In this document: in pieces, positions 39,422 through 48,175 of the stretch
How positions within the stretch are numbered: the stretch's first letter is position 1
How the letters are laid out: each line of letters begins with the position of its first letter
Source: Pieris napi
Taxonomy: Eukaryota; Arthropoda; Insecta; Lepidoptera; Pieridae
Direction of reading: 5' to 3'
Assembly: GCF_905475465.1 (NCBI RefSeq)
Contig: NC_062252.1
Span: forward strand, 992,001 to 1,056,000
DNA: 64,000 nucleotides
Position numbers and translations under genes: made by a program
The notes under the pieces: generated by a model
What the model was told of the DNA's origin: nothing
Databases searched by the model: none
Seen by the model: the letters and a program-made list of their open reading frames with translations, nothing else

Positions 39422-39988
39422 CAATTCACACCAATTGACCTAGTCCCATGCTAAGCTGGTGAAGCTTGTGTTATGGGTACTACGCAACGGATATACATAC
39501 ATATTATAGATAGATAGACATATAAATACATATTTAAACACCCAAGACCGAAGCACAACACCAAATGCTCATCACATCGATGTTCGTCTCAGCCGGGGAT
39601 CGAACCCGGGACCCATGGTTTCGCAGTCAGGGGTACTAACCACTAGACCAATGAGTCGTCATAGTAGTTAAGTAGTTTACTACTGTGTAATATAACAAAA
39701 ACCTTAGCCACAGCAACGCTTGACCGAGTCTGCTAGTTTTATATTAAAAAATGTTTCAGGGCGGCAGTGGTTCTGGAGGTAGAGCCGGCAGTGCGCAGCC
39801 TGCACGGGAAATGGTAAATATTATTAATGCGGAACTGAGTTTTGGTCGGCTTGATACGTAGATATCATTGTAAGAATTTTGATCATCTGATTGGTATACG
39901 TTTGGGTTACGTAACTGCACAAAATTTTTAAATAGGAACACTTTAATTCCAGGACACATTTGGCGGAAACGGCGCGAGTCGGATTTGA
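19352..39988 (+). CDS. Pur-alpha: Pur-alpha, PUR-domain single-stranded DNA/RNA-binding protein, 9 exons
   Basis: Conserved protein that binds purine-rich single-stranded DNA and RNA, known in animals for roles in transcription, mRNA transport and neuronal RNA granules. Exons: 19352-19394, 29652-29699, 33272-33384, 35651-35815, 36478-36656, 37989-38094, 38546-38668, 39760-39813, 39953-39988. Phases agree throughout, giving 288 codons plus TGA. PUR repeat I (about 39-105) holds RFYLDVKQNRRGRFIKV. Repeat II (about 116-183) holds RRYYLDLKENSRGRFLRV. Repeat III (about 187-248) holds KNFYFDIGQNNRGIYMKV and ends in CWSRFRDIMAEYCDKM. The first 35 residues are Gly/Asp-rich and the tail is short and Gly-rich, as in the family. 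Length is close to fly and human relatives (about 260-322 aa). The exon 6 donor (GAG|gttgta) is weak at +3. Intron 1 is 10.3 kb and holds a giant inverted repeat. Confidence 0.95.
19430..19787 (+). promoter_or_regulatory. GC/CpG-rich patch with possible alternative Pur-alpha first exon
   Basis: Starting just inside intron 1, about 360 bp is markedly richer in G+C and CpG than its surroundings. It ends in ATGGCAG followed by gtcagt, a good donor at 19788. The ATG at 19781 leaves phase 1, the same phase as exon 1, so splicing to exon 2 (29652) would give a protein starting MAEYHGQG instead of MSDIGSGDEG. This is what an alternative promoter with its own first exon would look like. It is inferred from sequence only; there is no transcript evidence here. 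Confidence 0.4.
23881..26314. mobile_element. 2.43-kb fold-back element (near-perfect inverted repeat)
   Basis: Left arm 23881-25067 and right arm 25128-26314 are each 1187 bp around a 60-bp spacer. Mirror positions checked at several points (ggatccgg 23953/26235, acgctg 24189/26001, cccgcc 24686/25504) fall exactly on one symmetry axis. I saw only isolated substitutions in the segments compared. Ends read gtctagtcgac inward from flanking TA; alternatively a 5-bp TAACG direct repeat (23876-23880, 26313-26317) could be the target duplication. No ORF. Extremely A/T-run rich. It lies wholly inside Pur-alpha intron 1. Confidence 0.93.
26450..26612 (-). mobile_element. MITE, PIF/Harbinger-like (TTA target), copy 1
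   Basis: 163 bp with terminal inverted repeats aggccgatttacatta and its complement, flanked by TTA at 26447-26449 and 26613-26615. A 3-bp TWA duplication is the hallmark of PIF/Harbinger elements. The interior is the reverse complement of the copy at 53031-53195. It lies in Pur-alpha intron 1. Confidence 0.8.
27622..28016 (+). mobile_element. RTE-like non-LTR 3' fragment
   Basis: Starts actagcagaccggccaag and ends with gtttaggagtccatagcgg plus a tatata tract. It contains 'cagcgccatctgtt' and 'cacacggtgtgcaaatttg'. The inverted copy at 39052-39739 matches along its whole length. Non-coding; it lies in Pur-alpha intron 1. Confidence 0.7.
28875..29200. repeat. Short inverted repeat pair, possible decayed MITE
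   Basis: cgtgataacgtctt at 28875-28888 is complementary to aagacgttatcacg at about 29187-29200. The ends are short and no clear target duplication was seen. Confidence 0.35.
29770..30016 (+). pseudogene. LINE ORF2 C-terminus and 3' tail
   Basis: Reads SDQLPNTVFPNEFELWSFK then RTCEPSGNVSVHGRRYHLTS, which fits the C-terminal segment of lepidopteran non-LTR polyproteins. It is followed by a conserved tail, tcacttaacatcaggtgagc. This tail recurs, wholly or in part, at 32306, 32641 and 53981. It lies in Pur-alpha intron 2, 70 bp after exon 2. Confidence 0.65.
31715..32010 (-). mobile_element. tRNA-derived SINE, near full length
   Basis: Reverse complement of the family at 47226. The tRNA-like head (A-box 'tgacctagtggcttcagcg', degenerate B-box 'gtttcgatccc') is at the right end, then 'aacattcgaacg-acg-gaacggtgacgg', 'gacccaaaaag', and the 3' block 'cccaaccctaaag'. 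It lies in Pur-alpha intron 2. Confidence 0.75.
32306..32797. repeat. Inverted repeat, 157-bp arms, made from a LINE tail
   Basis: Arms 32306-32462 and 32641-32797 share one symmetry axis and differ at only a few bases; the spacer is 178 bp. Each arm carries the tcacttaatatcaggtgagc tail, so a LINE 3' end has been duplicated in inverted orientation. The right arm continues into the minus-strand LINE relic at 32860-33075. Confidence 0.85.
32798..33075 (-). pseudogene. LINE ORF2 C-terminal relic
   Basis: The minus strand reads WSKKVLEWRPKT, then a broken RRPPAR..DDL segment. This is the conserved 'KKxLEWRPR-GRPxxRWxDDL' region after the reverse transcriptase in many lepidopteran non-LTR elements; compare the relic at 56316. 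Stop codons and frameshifts interrupt it. Confidence 0.5.
33504..33605. repeat. Dispersed retroelement tail
   Basis: Contains 'aataaaactttactcatgac', 'atctaacgctagtcccca' and 'cccctgtgttgtgggtaac'. It matches 63393-63470 closely and 12795-12870 in part. It lies in Pur-alpha intron 3. Confidence 0.6.
34965..35600 (+). mobile_element. tRNA-derived SINE split by a MITE
   Basis: SINE pieces 34965-35062 (B-box-like ggtcgattcccggctgtgc, then aaccggcatgacTTA) and 35539-35600 (TTAggcccaac, gtcaggcacaggaggctgat) join into one colinear SINE when the MITE at 35063-35538 and one TTA are removed. It lies in Pur-alpha intron 3. Confidence 0.8.
35063..35538. mobile_element. GC-rich MITE, PIF/Harbinger-like, inside a SINE
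   Basis: 476 bp, GC-rich, with terminal inverted repeats starting ggcctacaacgcactagcgg and ending ccgctagtgcgttataggcc. It is flanked by TTA at 35060-35062 and 35539-35541. The interior has many 'gccgc' repeats. No ORF. Confidence 0.85.
37622..37876. mobile_element. MITE gggagcgttc family with TTA duplication
   Basis: 255 bp between TTA at 37619-37621 and 37877-37879. Terminal inverted repeats begin gggagcgttcaagtattacg. The interior is inverted relative to the copy at 7256-7514. It ends about 110 bp before Pur-alpha exon 6. Confidence 0.85.
39052..39739 (-). mobile_element. RTE-like non-LTR fragment interrupted by a SINE
   Basis: Inverted counterpart of 27622-28016: 'gtttgtccgctatggac', 'tttgcacaccgtgtgcag', 'agatggcgctg' and finally 'gcttgaccgagtctgctag'. 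A SINE (39364-39660) splits it. Its end lies about 20 bp from the acceptor of exon 8. Confidence 0.8.
39364..39660 (-). mobile_element. tRNA-derived SINE with 53-nt poly(A) tail
   Basis: On the minus strand it starts gacgactcattggtctagtg (A-box), has cgggttcgatccccggctg (B-box), a SINE body, and ends in a 53-base A run, seen here as T at 39364-39416. The intact long tail points to a young insertion. A TTAAG on both sides (39359-39363 and about 39668) may be the target duplication. Confidence 0.88.
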
Positions 39989-42900
39989 TGCGATCACTTC
40001 GGCTACTTCCGGCCGTGAGCCCTGTACATACGCCCTTTAGAAATAAGATGATGTGATAAACTGTTTGAGCTTTATTACATTTCGTTTGATTCGGTTTCGC
40101 GTCGCGCGGCGTCATCGGTTTACTGCTTTTAGGAAGGATTTTTGACATATTTTTGCTTAAACCTGTCTTTCAACCGGTAAAAAGTTATATTCGCACTTCA
40201 GTTCGTTAAATCTTGTTAGTTTTTCTCATTTAAATCACTTTTAAACTGATTTTTGTACAATCTATTACTAATTAAATAATTATTTTTAATACTTCAAAAA
40301 TTAATATTAATCCTTCGTAATAAGCAATATCTGATCTTCAAACTTTTGTTTTGGCAATAATTTTACAATTAAAAAACTTATGTAATTGGAAAGATGCACA
40401 TGCTTCTGTACTAACCGGTTTTAAAACCAAAAAATCGCCGCAAACTAAAGCTAAGCTTTATATTCGTTCTAAACGATTTGTGTTGTAACGGAATTATAAT
40501 TCCATTCACCATTCCTATATCTACATAACTCGTAACGGATCGCTATTGTCTATTTTTTTTAATACTCGACAAGTTTCAAAACGATCCGTTTTGTTATTTA
40601 TTTATGGGAAACGTCAATTTAGCCAGGGCAACGCTTGACCTACATGAAATCTGGCGTTAAATTTAACAGCCACGTTAGTTTTAGGTGTATTTTCGTTTAT
40701 TTCATTTTGTCTGTGTACGTAGTATACCGACAGGAATGGTTGGGGGGTAATGTGTATACATTAATTAATATGTAAATCCGATAAAATACATTAGAGATCT
40801 TCTAAAGGTTTATCGTCAAGTTGTTATAGATTTAGAGTTTGGGTTATATACCTGGATGATTTTTATTAGTTTGATAGCCTCTTCTAACGTCTAGCTCGCG
40901 TTAAACGGGAACAGCAAATATAATTCCTGTGAATGTACACATTACCCCATTGAGTGGAGACATTGGGTGTTTACATGGCGAGTATTAAATCAGCCGCTCT
41001 GCCGTTTACCGCTCTTTACTAAACGTTAACACGTGTACGTCACACGTGCACGTTCCAACGTGCCCATTGAAATAATATGCAATCAATCAATATCAAATTC
41101 CTCTTATATTCTCTTGTAATTTCTACCCTGACTATTCTTCTTGTCATCTCCCACCGCATCATGTCGTTCTTGGATATTTTCTTTGACTAACTAAACATGT
41201 TTCCCACCAATTACTATTTCTTACACATGCATCAACACTACCTGTTTAAACATATTCCATAGATTTTGCTCGTCTTCTAAAAGCGGTCAGCGGTAGGGCG
41301 GCGGCACTCGTTAATAATATAAGTGACGCTGCTGTGATACTCGTAGTCGAGAAATGTAAGTACGAACGCGTCCGTGACACTCCCAATATTTAACTGAACT
41401 TAGTTTTAGTTATGCCAGGTCTAGTCGATAAGTTTTATTTCAAATTATTTCGTACCTTTAAAAAGGACTACTAAGATTTACAATAACTTAAAAATATGTT
41501 GTAGCCTTCAAAAGTGATACTCTTATTCTATATATTTGGTGGTAATTCTACTGACTAACACTGATCAGTTAAATGGTATGAAATAATTAAATGTTTGGAT
41601 TAAATCCACCCAAATCGTTGTTTTCAAATTAAATTTGGATTTTTTGGTTTGGGTTTTTCAAAATTATCCGCCTATACGCGACACGAACGCGTTCGTACGG
41701 AGGGTAGTTTAAGATTGGTTTGTAAGCACCCTGTGTGACTCGTAATCGCTTGTGCAAAAATCTATTGAATTCTAAAATCTTTCATGATTTACAAAAGCTA
41801 TTACGCGTCGAGTCGTGAGTTGGTGTTTGTATATATTATGTATGTATGCGCGGGCGCAATAGTTTAAGGCGCACGTGCGTCGGGCGTGCCTTTTTTCGTC
41901 GGACGTTTTTACCCCCATTTGACGTCGACGTCGCGCCATGCTTTTTCCACCCCTTACATTAATGAAAGAAAAAATAAAAAAATGCAGCAAAAAAAGATTT
42001 AGGCTGTTAAGTGTTTACGGTAAGTAGGAAGGTAGTTGTCTACAGTCTACGGCTCGACTCATTTTGTTAATTACGTACACTACAATTATTTCGTGTTTCC
42101 GCTTCGCTTTTTCATGGCAACTAACTATAGGAAACCTGTATCGATAGACAGGAAAAGTCTTACATTTTATACTTCGTAAAATGGCCTCGATAAATGTTGA
42201 TATCGCTTCAAAAGTTTCAACTTAAAAACATTCAAACATAGTAATTTATTTTTCGATACGGGTTACTTCTTGCGTCATACGTAATCATATACTTTAAGCG
42301 TCATCTGTTATCTTTACTAAAACGAAAGGTATATTTGAGTATATTGTAGTTGTCGATCATCGAAACACTTTACCGTATTGAAGTTCGCTTATCTAAGCAT
42401 TAATTTAAGTTTGAACGCAGCTGAATTTTGGTTTTGTGTCATAGGTCCGTGCATGTTGACTGTATCGTTATTTGTAAGCTTACGTGCGCCATCAAATTTA
42501 GACTTGCAGCTCTGGTTTTGTCGTGAAACGCATGTGTATCAAAATCGATTAATGCGTTTCGCCGTGGATTTGAGCTAATATAACTTAGACCCTAACAGAT
42601 AGTAGTAATAGATGACTTTTTAGATTGCATCCGATCCGATGCAGTCAATACTTACAGAAAACAGATGCAGTCTACTAGTCTTATCTCTAGACACTTAAAT
42701 GGCGTCATCATGAAGTTTCATAATTATTGATTGACGAGATATGGCCATATTTATTAAACTTCATGAGGTGTCTGCAATTTTGTTTATTCGTGAAACAGAG
42801 TGAAATAAGTTGGTTACGTCCGATAACTATAACAGATAGATGAGAAAAATAAAAATACATATAAAAATCACTTCTCTATACTAATATAAAGTAGATATAT

Positions 42901-44001
42901 GAACGGAGCGAGTGCGGCGTTCTCATACTATCGTAAGTTAGTTATAGTTTTGTTTTAAGATGGGTCGACGGACTTAAAAAATCCATAGAAATCTGACCAC
43001 GAACGGTCCAGGCACTGCCCTTTATCCAATAGGATAAGAACTTTTATCATAACACAGCAATTCAGATTTATTGAAACGTCGTCTCATCATTTGTGGTATA
43101 TCTTGTTCCTTTATTCGTTTAATAGTGGTGTGCGGACGGAGACGCGGCGCGAACATAGTCCAGTGTTCTGTATCGCTTGTCATGTGTTACTGAGGGCTCG
43201 TGGGGAGGCGCATTTGCCTCACACCCTGCCGGGTTATTGAGATAGCCGTTTTACTCGTCGTTCTAGTATTTTATGCGAAACTAAATCATTGTGACAAAAC
43301 CCCATAGTCTAAAGCTAGACTCCATTCGTAATTGTCACATTCCCTTCCCAGTGCGGCATTTCTCTTTAGAACGGCAGATTAGTACATCTATCACACTTTA
43401 TTATTAACTTTTAGATCATAAGCGAAAGCACGAGGCGTAAAGTGCGTCTTCCCACGACTGTGGCTTAATTTTAACAAACTTTATGGTACAAAATGTAATT
43501 TTAGTTCCATAGACGTTTAAGATTAACAGAGTTTATATTTAGAGAAGATATCGATATTATATATTCCCATTTCGGTCTTTCGACCGTCGTCAATATAACT
43601 TAAGGTACAATGAGATATATGGAGTAATATAGAGTCTATATGTTAATGAAGCTAGTTATCGCGTGAGTTCATTACGTCGGCAATAGGCAGTAGTGCGTGA
43701 TTGTGGGTTACGCTACGGATTCATTGATTTTCGGAAATTTTCTGTACCGATGAATCGGCGGTTGTTTTGTACTATCCGGATCGAAGGACCTTTTTTGACT
43801 AATTTGTCTCAGTCATGATTAAGTTATCGTGTTTATGGTCCTAATTGTGAACGTGTTGTGGGTAATTGTGTGCCGTCGATTTAAGGACAGTTAGGAGCCG
43901 CACCGCCGAGTGGTCGAGGGCTGCCTCCTGTGATACTTGCGCCGCGCCCCTCTGATTCCGCACATTTGTCTCATCTATATTTAACCTATACTATAATGCA
44001 A

Positions 44002-44119
44002 CTGATTCGGTGACGTCTATATATGGCCATAGGCCTTAAAACTAAAAAAACCCTTCCTTAGCTTCAAGGGTTCTCCATAATTTGATGTCATTGGAGTTGT
44101 ATAGATGTCACCGAATCAG
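44002..44119 (+). ncRNA. Candidate structured RNA hairpin in putative Pur-alpha 3' UTR
   Basis: 44002-44023 pairs with 44098-44119 over 22 positions, with two deviations, both G.U pairs on the + strand. The loop contains a smaller aaccctt/aagggtt stem at about 44048-44072. Whether this is a structured RNA or the ends of a small MITE is open. Confidence 0.35.
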
Positions 44120-47100
44120 GTATGATTGTGTGGTTGAGGTTGATAGTCAATTATACTATTCATAAGTTGCGCAGTTGTTGTCTTCACTTGTCAAAATCAC
44201 TGATAAACTGTAAAAAGTTTAAACCATGATGGAATAAAATGAGGTCTCACAGTTTCTTGGATAACGGATTGTGAATGATGTTATATTTGACATGTTCGGG
44301 ACCTGTATTTTATTGGATCATGCTTTCAACTAGGCATTACGCATGCGTATAGTTGATTAAATTAAAATAACCATATCTAAGACCGTTTACAGTTAAAGTG
44401 ATGACAAGACACTGCGCCCGCGACGCACTCGCTCTTAAGTGTTAAACATACATAAAATAGGTACACTATAGATACTGAATGACAACTACGAAACGTAAAA
44501 TAAAAAACTAAAAAAAAGTAATAAATTTAAAAATTCAGAGTTATAATAGTACGTTAGTTTTAATTAATTATATTTCTGATATTGATTGATGTTTTGCTAA
44601 AAGATAATTTATCTGTACGTTACGTTTGATCGCGTGGATTCGCTCTGCCGTCGCAGCCTCCGCCGCGCGTCTTTGTTTCTTAAAACCCCGAATACACTAC
44701 CTGGTATATGAAGTACTGAAGTGGAGTCATCGCAGAAGTACATCAGGTCCCGGTCCAAGTTCTGACTTATAACGACTATTTTGAAACATCTGAAAGGATC
44801 AAATGTAGTAATTATAAGTCAGATGTTAATTAAAACCGAATCAACATCGTCAAATTTTGTGAACTGTTACGGCAAGTACGTGAACGATGATTGAAACGAT
44901 GTGATTCATGTTATTTTCTAATATCAGTTATATTATGTATAAGCCGAACGATCGTAGAAGCACCAATAAGTTGCCGGGACGAGTTCCTTTCAAAGTTTCT
45001 ATTGAACGGAGCTTGTGTCGGCGTGTTTAATATGAGAATGGTTGAAGGGAACACATGCGAGCCGATATCGGGGTGCCGTTGAGGTGATTGAGTGCGATTA
45101 GTCTTATTGGCAATAATTTTGAAATCTACATTGCCCTATATTAAACATTAGCCTCTTCGGTGCGTTATATTAAGCATACGTCCAGGGGTAAAGATCCAAC
45201 TGATGTGATAGTTTGAGTTAACACCGTTGTCGAGGGGCGTGCTGTGCAGCCCGATTTAGAGTCATGCTCTAGTGATACGATATATCATGACGAGGAGAGG
45301 TGAGAAAATACTGCCAATCGATTGTAGTTTATATAAACGATAATTTGTAGATTAACAATTTCGAAATAATGTGTCCTATTTAATATTTTATGTATAGTAT
45401 CGATATTCGGTGGGGCGATCGAGTCGGGCGAACGTCAAGTTCAGTTCGGTGAGCTCCGAACTTTCTCGCAATCTTAATGATGCGTGCAATCATCCGATTA
45501 CGATCGGCCACCATGTAAATGTTTTCCTTAGGGTGAGATGGATACAAACTGTGTTCCGTAGTGTATCGAACGACAGGGGATTGTTTAGATAGGTTCGCGA
45601 TCGGCCCCACAACTATACTGTATAGGCAGAATCAGAATTTTTGATTTGTCAACGATAGCAATAATTATGTACTACGAGTTGTGCCCTGCTTTACGCCAGG
45701 ATGAGTATAGCTGTAGGGTCGGTTAGCCGCATAAGCGGATTCAGATAAGTTGTAAAAAATAGGATTTTAATAAATTGAAGTTGGTGATGGCATATTGAGT
45801 GTTGTGTATGGAGAGCCATGTGTCGGTGTCGCGGCTTGTCTGATGGGCCTTTTGTACCTCGAGGGCATCGAAAAGGCTTTGTTGACAATTTTTCAAAATT
45901 TGCCGTTTGAGGCTAGAATTTCTGATTGAAGCTAAATTCTCAGGTTGTCGAGGTACAAAATGCTCATGCGCAACCAATATGCGAGGTGTAGGTAATGGAT
46001 ATCGTATTGAACGGAACGATTGGACTGAAGTGGCTCATGTGATGAGGATAAAATTTTGGTATATTTCTTTTTAATTTTTTCGAAATTTTCTAAATTCGTG
46101 TGTAACACGGCTCGTATGTTTGAGACTGGTTTGGTTAGTTTTGGAATTGTGCGGGTTGTTTTTGAAGTTGAGTTTGTATTTGGCGCCATCTTGTGAGTTG
46201 TGCAGCTTCAAAGACAAAACGCGCAAAGCGACATTTGGCGCTTTCGTGATTTTAAATCTTAAGTTTATGTATGTAAGAGCTAAAATAGGTTTTGTTGACA
46301 AGGGAACGAGGCGCCATCTATACTTTGTATCCAAAGATTGCAGTGTGATGTAAATTCCTATAAGTTTATCATAGTATATATAATGTTGTTTTCTCTAATT
46401 ATTTAACGTAAGATGTCTGGTAAAGATCTCCTATTTAGAATACATTTCCAAACTCGGCCAATATAGATGTTTACGCGGTTGTAAAATTGATAAAAAGCAT
46501 AATAAAAATTTGGTTCGTCTGTTGTCTATGTTGGCTGTGGGAGACGTCCTTAAGGACACGAAATTGTTTACTGTATATGTATGTGATCTGGGCGGATCTC
46601 CGCGCTTAACGTCTGCATGTCGAATGTTGACCAACGTTTGCGCGGGGAGTTTTTATAACGGTATGAGTAAGGAAGGCAGTTAAACTGCCAACACTTGGTG
46701 CTTGTGTGTACTTACGATGGATATACATTATATTGTTTCTGTACTTTTGAAAACGAATTTTTACGCTTATTTTTTGTATGGAAACCGCTATGCCATATTG
46801 TATTTATCTGTTTCTCTGTTCTTGAAATTGTGAACGACGCAATTTGCGAATTGTGTTGTGTGAGCCAATCAGGGAACTGTCTCACTTGATAAACGATGTT
46901 AATAGTAATGAAAACCAAATACAAAATTCGTCATATTTTAGGCTTGTACATACAAGCTTTTGTATTTCATGCTCCTTAATGAATTCGTAATCAAATTTTC
47001 TTAAATTCTTGTATACATAAAAGCAAAGTGAGCTATCTCTGGTTGGCTGGTGTGTTACGTCATGATGTGTTTGGTAGAATGAGCTCGACATACACAAGGC

Positions 47101-47166
47101 GGAATATTGGTGCGCGACTGCGACGCGCGGTGTGCCGTAGGAAAGTTTTACGATAAATGGTGAAAA

Positions 47167-47197
47167 AATAAAGAAATTAAAAAAAGGTTGTTGTTTA
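47167..47197 (+). terminator. Candidate polyadenylation site
   Basis: AATAAA at 47167 is followed 15-25 nt later by a GT-rich stretch, the usual animal cleavage-site layout. It lies exactly where the repeat-poor tract ends. Confidence 0.4.
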
Positions 47198-47225
47198 TTT
47201 TTCTAACCTATAATTATAAAATAGA

Positions 47226-47515
47226 GAGCAGTGTTGGCCTAGTGGCTTCAGCGTGCGTCTCTCATCCCTGAGGTTGGAGGTTCGATCCCCGGTGTGCACC
47301 AATGGACTCTCTTTCTATGTGCGCATTTAACATTCGCTCGAACGGTGAAGGAAAACATCGTGAGGAAACCGACATGTCTTAGACCCAAAATAAAAGTCGA
47401 CGGCGTGTGTCAAGCACAGGAGGCTGATTACCTACTTGAAAAAGACAAAAAGATCATGAAACAGATTCAGACATCTGAGGCCCAGACCTAAATAGGTTGT
47501 AGCGCCACTGATTTT
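47226..47515 (+). mobile_element. tRNA-derived SINE, full length
   Basis: Best copy in the window. A-box region gtgttggcctagtggcttc, B-box ggttcgatccccggtg, then ttcgctcgaacggtgaagg, 'acatcgtgaggaaaccgac', 'gtcgacggcgtgtgtcaagc', and the end 'gaggcccagacctaaatagg' plus an AT-rich tail. It is a retroposon, not a tRNA gene: the 5' half resembles a tRNA but the acceptor stem does not close. Confidence 0.9.
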
Positions 47516-47946
47516 TTAAATAATTATTAAATTGTCCACATCATCCTAGAATAAATTGGTCCAGTCGTCAGCCGCTCTATCGGCCTCTGCTTCAAACGTG
47601 CATGCTTTATGGATCATTTTTCTTTATTGTCACATAGGCTGGGAAAGTTTGATATTTTATATAAGCGTATACTATATAACTACCAGGCAGGAAAGCTAAC
47701 AAGGAATTTTACGCAAGTATACCTACTACCGAACAATATGCTTTATGGTAATTTTGATATTCAGATACCTTATTCATAAAATAATAATTTATAAACATTA
47801 TTTGACTGAAACGAACGACAGTGTACCTAGGTTTAGTTACGAGAGCAGTTAGTTAAGTTTTTTGTGACTAAGTGCCTAGCTTCACATATCCTTTATCCCG
47901 ATTAGAACCCAAGTACCTAATGAAAGACCAATCTCACAAAGATGAT

Positions 47947-48175
47947 TAAAGCCGATGGCAGTGGCGCTACAACCGTTTCGGTCTGGCCTGTTTAGTGACC
48001 ATTTTTTTTTCTAAAAGGCAAGTTGGTGATCAGCCTTCCAGACACGCAGCAGTCGAATTTTTTGATCCTAGGCATGGCGATTTTTCTTCACCGTTACTGC
48101 GAGTGCTAAATGCGCACTTAGTAAGTTAATTGATTCAGTTGTAGGTATGAGTTGCACGCTGAAGCCTCTAATTTA
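47947..48175 (-). mobile_element. tRNA-derived SINE, degenerate
   Basis: Reverse-complement copy of the 47226 family: 'gtggcgctacaacc', 'ggtgatcagcctt', 'taaatgcgcacttag' and 'gcacgctgaagcctc' blocks remain. Confidence 0.6.

Larger units (their letters stand above)
39989..47200 (+). other. Repeat-poor tract, probable long Pur-alpha 3' UTR
   Basis: No coding exon and no SINE, LINE or MITE was recognised over 7.2 kb, unlike the sequence on either side. It ends at AATAAA 47167-47172, followed by a GT-rich ggttgttgttt at about 47187; transposon debris restarts at 47226. GCGCCATCT motifs at 46183 and 46311 and a 22-bp hairpin at 44002-44119 lie inside. Other AATAAA hexamers could give shorter forms. 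No transcript evidence. Confidence 0.45.

Noticed and set aside
39756..40148. 130-codon minus-strand frame opposite the Pur-alpha 3' end
   Set aside because: Antisense shadow of exons 8-9 and the start of the 3' UTR; no family resemblance.
47226..47300. tRNA gene
   Set aside because: It has A- and B-box-like segments but no closing acceptor stem and continues into a SINE body; the same applies at about 39590-39660.
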